The notes under the pieces were generated by a model. The model was not told where the DNA came from, did not search any database, and saw nothing but the letters and a program-made list of their open reading frames with translations. The position numbers and the translations under genes were made by a program. This document shows positions 50,141-58,144 of a stretch of 64,000 nucleotides of DNA, one piece after another. The DNA lies in the NCBI RefSeq assembly GCF_019977235.1, contig NZ_AP024646.1:2790001-2854000 (forward strand). Direction: 5' to 3'. Numbering within the stretch: the stretch's first letter is position 1; every line of letters begins with the position of its first letter. The DNA comes from Arthrobacter sp. StoSoilB5 (GTDB lineage: Bacteria; Actinomycetota; Actinomycetes; Actinomycetales; Micrococcaceae).

Positions 50141-52564
50141 ATGGATTCAGTACGTGAAGCTTCGTTGAACAGCGCCCACGTCTTGTGGTTTGAAGATTCA
50201 GGCATCCAGGACATCCCCTCCGTCGGGGGCAAGAACGCCTCATTGGGTGAGCTGGCGAGGTCCCTTCGATCGGCGGGAGTGAAGGTACCTGATGGATTTG
50301 CCACCACTGCTGACGCCTACCGCCATTTCCTTTCCGCGAATGGCCTGGAATCGGTGATCAGTGACTCTTTGGACGGTTACCGTTCCGGGCGCTCATCCTT
50401 GCGACAGGCGGGAAGCGCTATCAGGGAAGCATTCCTGTCAGCCGAATTCCCGCCGGACTTCGCCCGAAGCGTTCAGCAGAGTTACAGCATGCTGTGCGAA
50501 CGCGCAGGGCAGGAAAAACTCGCGGTGGCCGTTCGGAGCAGCGCCACGGCAGAGGATTTGCCGGATGCGAGCTTTGCCGGCCAGCAGGAAACCTATCTCA
50601 ACATTTCCGGGGAGCGTGGCGTCCTTCAGGCATGCAGGCAGTGCTACGCCTCCCTGTTCACTGATCGGGCCATCAGCTACAGGGAGATCAAGGGCTTTGG
50701 GCACCTCGACGTAGCGCTTTCCGTAGGCGTGCAGCGAATGGTCCGCTCCGACGTCGGGGCGTCCGGAGTCATGTTCTCCATTGACACAGAGTCCGGTTTT
50801 CCACGGAGCGTCCTGATCAGCGCAGCCTGGGGTCTGGGGGAGACGGTTGTTCAAGGAACCATCAACCCTGACAAGTACCAGGTGTTTAAGCCGCTCCTGG
50901 GCGACCCGGCGCTGGCACCAGTGATCCAAAGGGATGTCGGAGCCAAGGAACGGAAGATGGTCTACAACCAGGGTGGTACCGCCCGGACCCGGCTCGTAGA
51001 CACGAGCGAGCGGGAGCAGCGATCGTTGGTTCTGACGGATCCGGAGGTACTGCAGCTGGCCCGGTGGGCTGTTGCCGTGGAAGAGCACTACGGCCGTCCC
51101 ATGGATATGGAATGGGCCAAGGACGGCATCACCGGCGAGCTGTTCATGGTCCAGGCGCGTCCGGAAACTGTGCAGGCCCAACGATCGGCGTCCAGTTTCC
51201 GAATGCACCACCTGCGGCGCCCTGGCAAGATACTGGCAACCGGTGCTGCGGTAGGCGACTCGATCACCCAGGGCCCGGTCTGCGTCATCCGGGATGCGGG
51301 GGATATCGAATCGTTCGTGGACGGCTCTATTCTGGTCACACAGATGACGGATCCCGATTGGGTCCCTGTCATGAAGTGTGCGGCTGGCATTGTCACCGAT
51401 CACGGTGGCCCCACCAGCCACGCTGCCATCGTCAGCAGGGAACTCGGAGTCCCAGCAATTGTTGGAACCGGTGACGCGACGGCAGTCCTCAAACCTGGTT
51501 CGCAAGTGACGGTGTCGTGCGCTGAAGGTGAGCAAGGCCGGGTTTATGAGGGCTTGCTGGAGTTTGACGTCGAAGAAGTGGATGTGGGAACGCTTCCTGC
51601 CACCCGGACAGAAGTGATGATCAATGTCGCCAGCCCGTCGGCAGCGTTTCGCTGGTGGCGGCTGCCGGCAGCTGGCGTGGGTTTGGCCAGAATGGAATTC
51701 ATCATTAACAATTTGATCCGGGTCCATCCGATGGCCTTGGTGCATCCGGAGCGGGTCACCGACGCTGCCGAGGCCGCGTCGATCCGTGACCTGACTGTCG
51801 ATTATGAAACTCCTGAGGAATATTTCGTTTCGGTACTGGCCACTGGAATTGCGAAGATTGCGGCCCCGTTTCATCCCAAGCCCGTGGTAGTCCGGCTTAG
51901 CGATTTCAAGAGCAACGAGTATGCCCACCTCATGGGAGGCCAATACTTTGAGCGTCCCGAAGAAAACCCCATGTTGGGCTTCCGTGGCGCTTCCAGGTAC
52001 TACAGCAACGAGTACAAGGAAGGTTTCGAGCTGGAGTGCAGGGCCTTGAAGCGCGTCCGTGACGATATTGGTTTTACCAATGTCATCGTCATGGTCCCTT
52101 TTTGCCGCACAATCCACGAAGCGGAGACGGTCATGGCTGTCATGGCTGACAACGGACTGGTGCGGGGGAGAAACGGGCTCAAGATATACATGATGTGCGA
52201 GGTGCCTTCGAACGTCGTCCTGGCAGAAAGGTTCGCGCAATTTTTTGATGGCTTTTCAGTGGGATCGAATGACCTTACCCAGTTGGTTCTGGGTGTGGAC
52301 CGTGATTCGGAACAGTTGGCCGGCCTTTTCGATGAACGGGATCCCGCCGTCACCACAATGATTTCCCAAGTCATCAGGGCAGCCCACGATGCGGGCATCA
52401 AGATCGGCCTCTGCGGCCAGGGGCCAAGTAACCATCCGGACTTCGCCGGGTTCCTGGTTCGTGAAGGCATTGACTCAATCTCATTGAACCCGGATACCTT
52501 CCTCCGCACTTTGCCGGTGATAGCAGCCGCCGAACAGCGCCCGGCCCAGGACAGGGCCGTATGA
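50141..52564 (+). CDS. ppsA: phosphoenolpyruvate synthase
   Basis: An 807-residue enzyme converting pyruvate, ATP and water to PEP, AMP and phosphate. Domains: an N-terminal ATP-grasp PPDK_N region (VGGKNASLGELARSL, AVRSSATAEDLPDASFAGQQ), the swivelling phosphohistidine domain DHGGPTSHAAIVSRELG with His427, and the C-terminal PEP-utilising barrel (GFELECRALKRVRDD, GSNDLTQLVLGVDRDS, GLCGQGPS). Length fits the family. Head of a rightward trio: 4-bp overlap with the HAD-GH65 gene, which overlaps phosphofructokinase. Two DosR-like boxes lie 36-73 bp upstream. Confidence 0.93.
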   Translation: MDSVREASLNSAHVLWFEDSGIQDIPSVGGKNASLGELARSLRSAGVKVPDGFATTADAYRHFLSANGLESVISDSLDGYRSGRSSLRQAGSAIREAFLSAEFPPDFARSVQQSYSMLCERAGQEKLAVAVRSSATAEDLPDASFAGQQETYLNISGERGVLQACRQCYASLFTDRAISYREIKGFGHLDVALSVGVQRMVRSDVGASGVMFSIDTESGFPRSVLISAAWGLGETVVQGTINPDKYQVFKPLLGDPALAPVIQRDVGAKERKMVYNQGGTARTRLVDTSEREQRSLVLTDPEVLQLARWAVAVEEHYGRPMDMEWAKDGITGELFMVQARPETVQAQRSASSFRMHHLRRPGKILATGAAVGDSITQGPVCVIRDAGDIESFVDGSILVTQMTDPDWVPVMKCAAGIVTDHGGPTSHAAIVSRELGVPAIVGTGDATAVLKPGSQVTVSCAEGEQGRVYEGLLEFDVEEVDVGTLPATRTEVMINVASPSAAFRWWRLPAAGVGLARMEFIINNLIRVHPMALVHPERVTDAAEAASIRDLTVDYETPEEYFVSVLATGIAKIAAPFHPKPVVVRLSDFKSNEYAHLMGGQYFERPEENPMLGFRGASRYYSNEYKEGFELECRALKRVRDDIGFTNVIVMVPFCRTIHEAETVMAVMADNGLVRGRNGLKIYMMCEVPSNVVLAERFAQFFDGFSVGSNDLTQLVLGVDRDSEQLAGLFDERDPAVTTMISQVIRAAHDAGIKIGLCGQGPSNHPDFAGFLVREGIDSISLNPDTFLRTLPVIAAAEQRPAQDRAV

Positions 52565-55500
52565 AGGGATCACCCACCGCTGCTGCGGCCAGGCCTCCTT
52601 ATGACGCTGTCATTCTTGATTTGGATGGGGTAGTGACCAGCACGGCAACTGTCCATCAAGGGGCTTGGAAAGACGCCTACGATGCGATCGTTGGTGATGC
52701 CCGCTTTCCGCCGGACGCCGACCACCGGGCCTTCACGCCGGACGACTACTTCACACTTCTGGACGGAAAGCCAAGGGAACAAGGCTTGATGGATCTCCTG
52801 GCATCCCGGGGTGTTCGCATCCCGCTGGGACTTCCAAGCGACCACACAGGTGCATGGACCGCATTCGGGTTGGGTGCACTGAAAAACAAGGCCTATCTGG
52901 CGCGCCTAAGGAACGACGGCGTCCAAACCTATCCGGGAACAGTCCAGTTCCTGGCGGGCTTGAGGGCAGCGGGGGTTCCAGCGGCGGTGGTGACCTCAAG
53001 CAGAAATGCCACTCCAGTACTCACGGCGGCCGGCATGGAAGATACCTTCGCCGTAGTCCTTGATGGGACGGCAGCCGCTGCGATGGGCCTTCCCGGCAAA
53101 CCTGCGCCCGATGTCTTCCTGGAAGCAGCCCGGCGGTTGAACGTCCTGCCAAAGCGCGCGGTGGTCATAGAAGACTCTGTTGCAGGGGTGCAGTCTGCCC
53201 ATCGCGGCGGGTTCGGCCTGGTAGTGGGGATCGATCGCAGGGGAAGCCGGAACCAACTCGAGGCCGCCGGAGCAAGTGTCGTGCTCAATGACGTCAGCGA
53301 ACTTGATCTTGGGCTGGTCATGGGTGACCCCTGGCAGCTGATTTTCGAAGGCACCGATCCGGACCACGAAGGGCATCGTGAGGCACTCACAACACTTGGC
53401 AACGGATATATGGGCGTCCGCGGCGCCGTGGCCGAATCCAACCGGAGCACACGGTATGCCGGTATGTATCTGGCCGGGGTATTCAATCGTGTCTCCGCCG
53501 GACTTGGTCAAGAGACAGCCCTCGAAGAACACATGGTCAACGGTCCCGATTGCCTCCCGATGGACTTGCGGCTGGAAGGCAGTCCATGGTGGTCCCGTGA
53601 CGGGCTGCGGGTTGTCCATGAACGGAGAACACTTCAAATGGACAAGGCAGTCCTTAAGCGGAGGCTCGTCCTGGAGTCACCCGACGGGCGGCGTTTGGAA
53701 GTCAGTGAGACGCGACTCGTCTCCATGGCAGATCCTCACGTGCTCGCCATCAAGACCCGCATTATGCCCGTTGGTTGGAGTGGTTTGATCGGAATCCGTG
53801 TGGGTGTCAATGCCGGCATACGCAATGCAAACCTTCCGGAACCACCTTTGACGGGCCAGAAACACTTGATCGACCGGACAACTTTCGACGGCGCGGGCCG
53901 CGGTCAAGGGAACACCCTGATGGTTGAAGCGGAAACCAGCCAAAGCCAGGTTCGGATTGGCGTGGGCCTTCATGTTGATGTCGCCGGCACCAAGGGGACC
54001 CCCGGGAGCAAAGGGGCGTTCCACTTCCGGACTTTCGAAGCCCATTGTTCTGACCGGGCAGCAGTGATGGTGACGAGGATCGTGGCCGTTGCGACGTCCC
54101 GGGACCGGCCCATTTCGTCGGCTGGCACAGCGGCCGCCGCATGCCTGGCAAGGGCCGGCACCGATTTTGACAAAATCCTGCGGGCCCATGAGTCTGCATG
54201 GCAGCGGACCGTCCGTCCGTTCAAGGTGGAACTGGACGCTCCGGCACAGGTACAGCTTGTCTTGAACCTGCACCTGTTCCACTTGCTGCAAACGCTGACG
54301 CAGCATACGACTGAGCTCGATGTTGGCGTTCCCGCACGGGGGTTGCATGGGGAAGGGTACCGTGGCCACGTTTTCTGGGACGAGCTGTTCGTACTTCCCG
54401 TTCTCACCTCAAGGACACCTGACGTTGCCCGGGCCTTGTTGGACTATCGTTGGCGGCGGCTCCCTGCGGCGCGGCAGGCCGCGGCCAGCGGCGGTCTTCC
54501 CGGTGCCAGGTTTCCGTGGCAGAGCGGGAGCGACGGAACTGAAGAAACTCCGCGGTGGCTATACAACGCGAGGTCCGGACGTTGGGTGCCGGACCACTCC
54601 CACCTTCAAAGGCATGTGGGGCTTGCTGTTGCCTTTAATGCGTGGCAGTACTTTGAAGCCACCAACGACCTGGCATGGCTTGCCCGGAAGGGGGCACAGT
54701 TGGTGGTGGAAGTTGCCCGCTATTTTGCCGCTGTCGCCAACTACGATACCGGTGACCACCGTTACCACATCCGCGGCGTAATGGGACCGGACGAGTATCA
54801 CACGCAGTTACCTGGATACGGGAACCCAGGTCTCGATGACAACGCGTACACGAACGTCATGGCTGCCTGGGTCTGCGCCTGTGCGGCCGGGATTCCCGAA
54901 ACTTTCTCGGGTCATGAGCTGGCCGACCTCCTGGAACGCCTGGGCATTACTGAACAGGAAGTTGAGCGGTGGAGTCACGTGTCCCGCGCCATGTTTGTGC
55001 CCTTCACCAACGATGGAATCATTAGCCAATTTGCCGGCTATGACCAATTGGAGGAACTGGACTGGGACAAGTACCGCCAACAGTACGACAACATTGAGCG
55101 GCTGGACCTCATTCTCGAAGCAGAGGGCGACGACGTCAACAGATACAAGCTGGCCAAACAGGCAGACGTCCTCATGCTGCCCTACCTCTTGGGACGCCAA
55201 GGGCTTATTTCGTTTCTGAAGCGCCTGGGCTACGCCTTGCAGCAGGGACAATTGGATCGAACGATTGAGTACTATCTGGCCCGGACGGCCCATGGTTCCA
55301 CCTTGAGCAGGGTCGCGCACGCCTCAGTATTGGCTGCGTTGGACCCGGAACGGGCATGGGACAGTTTCAGGGAAGCCCTTGACGCTGACCTTGATGACAC
55401 ACAGCACGGCACCACAAAGGCGGGAATACATCTGGGAGCGATGGCGGGAACCATCGATGTCGTCCAAAGAAGCTTCGCTGGCCTGCGGCTGGACCGGACG

Positions 55501-55734
55501 GGGTTGTCGTTTACGCCGAACATGCCCCACGGCCTTCGAGCGGTCTCCTTCCATGTGACCTATCGGGGACACTTGATGGACATCCAACTTAAAGATGGAC
55601 GCATCCGAATTTCCTCTGCCGCCGGCGGCGCCCAACCGGTCAGGGTCAAGGTCCACGGCCAAACCGTGATGCTCGCATGTGGAGACACCCGAAGCTTCCG
55701 GATGCAACCAACGCGCCAAAGCGAACATCGATGA
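52561..55734 (+). CDS. HAD phosphatase/mutase fused to a GH65 glycoside phosphorylase
   Basis: A 1057-residue fusion. Residues 1-250 are a beta-phosphoglucomutase-type HAD domain: VILDLDGVV with nucleophile Asp20 and Asp22, VVTSSRNA, GKPAPDVFLEAARRL and VVIEDSVAGVQSA. The rest is GH65 (maltose/trehalose/kojibiose phosphorylase-like): NGYMGVRGAV, GYRGHVFWDELFVLP, and the general-acid segment MGPDEYHTQ with Glu745. The same HAD-GH65 architecture occurs in mycobacterial Rv2006. It could phosphorolyse an alpha-glucobiose to beta-glucose-1-phosphate and isomerise it to glucose-6-phosphate, feeding the next gene. Disaccharide specificity is unknown. Confidence 0.9.
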   Translation: MKGSPTAAAARPPYDAVILDLDGVVTSTATVHQGAWKDAYDAIVGDARFPPDADHRAFTPDDYFTLLDGKPREQGLMDLLASRGVRIPLGLPSDHTGAWTAFGLGALKNKAYLARLRNDGVQTYPGTVQFLAGLRAAGVPAAVVTSSRNATPVLTAAGMEDTFAVVLDGTAAAAMGLPGKPAPDVFLEAARRLNVLPKRAVVIEDSVAGVQSAHRGGFGLVVGIDRRGSRNQLEAAGASVVLNDVSELDLGLVMGDPWQLIFEGTDPDHEGHREALTTLGNGYMGVRGAVAESNRSTRYAGMYLAGVFNRVSAGLGQETALEEHMVNGPDCLPMDLRLEGSPWWSRDGLRVVHERRTLQMDKAVLKRRLVLESPDGRRLEVSETRLVSMADPHVLAIKTRIMPVGWSGLIGIRVGVNAGIRNANLPEPPLTGQKHLIDRTTFDGAGRGQGNTLMVEAETSQSQVRIGVGLHVDVAGTKGTPGSKGAFHFRTFEAHCSDRAAVMVTRIVAVATSRDRPISSAGTAAAACLARAGTDFDKILRAHESAWQRTVRPFKVELDAPAQVQLVLNLHLFHLLQTLTQHTTELDVGVPARGLHGEGYRGHVFWDELFVLPVLTSRTPDVARALLDYRWRRLPAARQAAASGGLPGARFPWQSGSDGTEETPRWLYNARSGRWVPDHSHLQRHVGLAVAFNAWQYFEATNDLAWLARKGAQLVVEVARYFAAVANYDTGDHRYHIRGVMGPDEYHTQLPGYGNPGLDDNAYTNVMAAWVCACAAGIPETFSGHELADLLERLGITEQEVERWSHVSRAMFVPFTNDGIISQFAGYDQLEELDWDKYRQQYDNIERLDLILEAEGDDVNRYKLAKQADVLMLPYLLGRQGLISFLKRLGYALQQGQLDRTIEYYLARTAHGSTLSRVAHASVLAALDPERAWDSFREALDADLDDTQHGTTKAGIHLGAMAGTIDVVQRSFAGLRLDRTGLSFTPNMPHGLRAVSFHVTYRGHLMDIQLKDGRIRISSAAGGAQPVRVKVHGQTVMLACGDTRSFRMQPTRQSEHR

Positions 55735-56759
55735 AGCGACTGGGCATCCTGACAAGCGGTGGCGACTGCCCGGGCTTGAACGCTGTCATCAGAGGGGCGG
55801 TGCTGGGCGGAGCCCTGACGCACGGGTACGAATTCATTGGATTTCGCGACGGCTGGCGAGGCGTCTTGGACGATGACGTCCTCCCTTTGCCTCGTCGGGC
55901 CGTTCGGGGAATCTCCCGGCTCGGTGGAACAATCCTGGGCACGTCACGGACCAATCCTTTGAAGGAGGACGGCGGCCCCGCACCTGTATCCGACTCGTTG
56001 CGCCGCCACGGTCTGGATGGCTTGATTGCGATAGGGGGAGAGGGCACGCTCGCTGCTGCCAGGATCCTGTCGGATACGGGGATCAAGGTCATCGGGGTGC
56101 CGAAAACCATCGACAATGACCTGGGCGCTACCGACTTCACTTTTGGGTTCGATACCGCAGTACAGACCGCCACGGAAGCGATCGACCGGCTACGGACTAC
56201 GGGTGAGTCGCATCATCGGTGCATGATTGCTGAGGTGATGGGACGCAACACCGGTTGGATCGCGCTGCATGCGGGAATCGCCACAGGTGCACACGCCATT
56301 TTGATTCCCGAGCATCGAGTGACTTTGAACCAAGTTGCGGCATGGGTCAATTCGGCAAATGACCGCGGCCGTGCGCCCCTGGTGGTTGTCGCCGAGGCGT
56401 TTGTGCCTGCGGGCCAGGACGCTCCGTACTCGCCGCGTGGACTGGACACATTCGGCCGCCCCCGCCTCGGAGGTATCTCGATGCTGTTGGAACAGCAACT
56501 GCAGGGCCTTACGGGAATCGAGACCCGGGCAACCGTTCTTGGCCATATTCAACGCGGTGGCGAGCCCACTGCTTTTAATCGGGTACTGGCAACGCGGTTG
56601 GGGATGGCCGCCGTCCGGGCAGCGGCAGCGGCAGAATGGGGGACCATGGTGTCCCTGCGCGGAACGGACATTATTACCGTGGGCCTGGACGAAGCCCTGG
56701 AAACCATCAAAACAGTGCCGGAATCCCTGTATTTGGAAGCTGAAGAGCTCTTCGGTTAA
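55731..56759 (+). CDS. pfkA: ATP-dependent 6-phosphofructokinase (group III type)
   Basis: A 342-residue PFK starting inside the ATGA overlap with the GH65 fusion. Motifs: LTSGGDCPGLNAVIRG (substrate/nucleotide loop), AIGGEGTLAAA near residue 102, VPKTIDNDLGATDFTFG near 124, EVMGRNTGWIALHAG, and LGHIQRGGEPTAFNRVLATRLG. Gly at the position equivalent to 104 with Lys at 124 is the actinomycete group III pattern, which is generally ATP-dependent; PPi enzymes carry Asp plus Lys. It phosphorylates fructose-6-phosphate. A hairpin follows 64 bp after the stop. Confidence 0.92.
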   Translation: MKRLGILTSGGDCPGLNAVIRGAVLGGALTHGYEFIGFRDGWRGVLDDDVLPLPRRAVRGISRLGGTILGTSRTNPLKEDGGPAPVSDSLRRHGLDGLIAIGGEGTLAAARILSDTGIKVIGVPKTIDNDLGATDFTFGFDTAVQTATEAIDRLRTTGESHHRCMIAEVMGRNTGWIALHAGIATGAHAILIPEHRVTLNQVAAWVNSANDRGRAPLVVVAEAFVPAGQDAPYSPRGLDTFGRPRLGGISMLLEQQLQGLTGIETRATVLGHIQRGGEPTAFNRVLATRLGMAAVRAAAAAEWGTMVSLRGTDIITVGLDEALETIKTVPESLYLEAEELFG

Positions 56760-56822
56760 GGAAAGGGTACCCCCGCCCGCCCCACAGCAGGGCACAGGAG
56801 CAGCAGGGCCCTGGACAAAGGC

Positions 56823-56845
56823 TTGGCCCGGCCAGACCGGGCCAA
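56823..56845. terminator. hairpin between pfkA and the Hsp20 remnant
   Basis: A 9-bp perfect stem, TTGGCCCGG / CCGGGCCAA, with a 5-base loop. It lies between convergent stops (56759 and 56850). Probably a bidirectional terminator. Confidence 0.6.
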
Positions 56846-56849
56846 ACGA

Positions 56850-57053
56850 CTACTCCCTGGTGATGGGGATTCTTGAAGTGGAGGTTGCTGGCACCTGCTC
56901 CGGGATGGGAGCCCGTACCTCAAGGACCCCGTCTTTGTACGACGCCGTCACATCAGTTTCCTTCACACCATCCGGCAGGGGGTTGTTCAGCGGGGAACGG
57001 GCATCCAGAGTCGAAAGTCCTCCGTAAACACAGCCAACCGGTCCCCGCCGCAT
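56850..57053 (-). pseudogene. Hsp20/alpha-crystallin remnant (C-terminal third)
   Basis: The short frame ending at 56850 contains the last part of an alpha-crystallin domain: LPDGVKETDVTASYKDG followed by VLEVRAP and, after a linker, RIPITRE. This corresponds to the FxLPxGVxxxxIxAxYxxGVLEVxxP pattern of small heat-shock proteins. Everything N-terminal is gone; upstream codons (from 57053) do not resemble Hsp20 and run into the 3' end of the alcohol dehydrogenase gene. A DosR-like box (57008-57021) remains just upstream. HspX is a hallmark DosR-regulon protein in mycobacteria, so this may be a deleted counterpart. Confidence 0.72.
57008..57021. promoter_or_regulatory. DosR-like box beside the Hsp20 remnant
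   Basis: GAGTCGAAAGTCCT (AGGACTTTCGACTC on the minus strand) matches 10 of 14 positions. It lies in the non-Hsp20 upstream part of the remnant frame and may be its original promoter site brought close by deletion. Confidence 0.35.
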
Positions 57054-57069
57054 GTCAGGGTTCGCGTGG

Positions 57070-58071
57070 TCAATGGACGCGGAGTACGGCCGCTCCGGTG
57101 ATGCGGTCGTTAGCCAGATCGTCCAGGGCCTGGTCTGCCCGCTCGAAGTCGTACGAGGTTGTGGTCGGTGTCAATGCCATGTCCGCCGCGAGGGCCAGGA
57201 GTTCCTCCCCGTCCGTGCGTGTGTTCGCGGTTACGCTCCGGACCTGACGTTCGTAGAACAGGTCGTCGGTGTACTTGAGTGATGGAATGTCCGACAGGTG
57301 TATGCCGGCAATCGCCAGGGTTCCGCCGCGGTCCAGCGACCTCAACGCGTAGGGCACCAGTTCTCCTGCCGGTGCGAAAAGAATGGCTGAATCGAGTTTG
57401 ACCGGAGGAACGTCCGAGGCGCCGCCCACGTACTCGGCGCCAAGGGTGCGGGCCAGCGCCCGGGCTTCAGCTGAACGCGTCATGACGTAAACCGAGGCAC
57501 CCTGATGCATCGCAATCTGCGCCGTGAGGTGTGCAGAGCCCCCGAAGCCGTAGATGCCCAGGCGCCCTCCCGGCGGTAGGGAAGACCTTTTCAGTGCGCG
57601 ATAGCCGATGATTCCCGAGCAGAGGAGCGGAGCGGCGTGTTCGTCCGTGAAGCTGGCCGGGACAGCGTAGGAAAAATCCTCCTGGGCCGTCATGAGTTCC
57701 GCGAATCCGCCGTCGCGGTCCCATCCGGTGAAAGTTGGTGTCAAGCACAGGTTTTCCTTGCCCCGTCGGCAGAAGGTGCACGTTCCGCAGGTGCCACCGA
57801 GCCATGCCACGCCCACGCGGTCGCCCGGCGCGAACCTACTTTCATTCGAGCCGGTTTCGAGCACAGTTCCAACGGCCTCGTGGCCCGGAACCACATTGGC
57901 GCTGCGCGGCTGCAAATCACCTTCAGCCAAGTGCAGGTCTGTCCGGCATACACCGCAAACACTCACCCGGATCAGCAATTCCCCGGCTTTCGGCCGGGGA
58001 TCTTCCCGTTTCCCCTGCACCAAGGGCCGAGTCGGCATCGGTCCAGGATTTTCTACCCACCATGCATGCAT
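57070..58071 (-). CDS. adhA: zinc-dependent alcohol dehydrogenase
   Basis: A 333-residue medium-chain dehydrogenase. Catalytic zinc ligands: CGVCRTDLH and PGHEAVG; structural zinc cluster CGTCTFCRRGKENLC; cofactor site GRLGIYGFGGSAH. It resembles the AdhP/AdhA-type ADHs that interconvert ethanol and acetaldehyde, useful for disposing of reducing power at low oxygen. The start at 58071 has GAAGGA upstream and the usual MxAW-like N-terminus; the longer frame to 58137 is unlikely. A weak DosR-like box is at 58131-58144. Confidence 0.9.
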   Translation of the reverse strand: MHAWWVENPGPMPTRPLVQGKREDPRPKAGELLIRVSVCGVCRTDLHLAEGDLQPRSANVVPGHEAVGTVLETGSNESRFAPGDRVGVAWLGGTCGTCTFCRRGKENLCLTPTFTGWDRDGGFAELMTAQEDFSYAVPASFTDEHAAPLLCSGIIGYRALKRSSLPPGGRLGIYGFGGSAHLTAQIAMHQGASVYVMTRSAEARALARTLGAEYVGGASDVPPVKLDSAILFAPAGELVPYALRSLDRGGTLAIAGIHLSDIPSLKYTDDLFYERQVRSVTANTRTDGEELLALAADMALTPTTTSYDFERADQALDDLANDRITGAAVLRVH

Positions 58072-58130
58072 TGCCAAATCCTTCCGCGATTCATTGCCAC
58101 GAGGTTTGCAGGCCGCAGGGACCCAAACCA

Positions 58131-58144
58131 GAGCCAAAGGTCAC
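58131..58144. promoter_or_regulatory. weak DosR-like box before the alcohol dehydrogenase
   Basis: GAGCCAAAGGTCAC (GTGACCTTTGGCTC on the minus strand) matches 9 of 14 of the DosR consensus and 12 of 14 of the box at 50068. It is 60 bp upstream of the ADH start and overlaps the end of the P-type ATPase gene. Confidence 0.35.

Noticed and set aside
52570..52999. Long antisense open frames opposite high-GC genes
   Set aside because: They arise from GC3 bias, lack start signals and contain no domains; the sense genes explain the region.
55731..56759. Pyrophosphate-dependent phosphofructokinase
   Set aside because: Lys in PKTIDND is shared with PPi enzymes, but the GGEGT motif has Gly rather than the Asp needed for PPi specificity.
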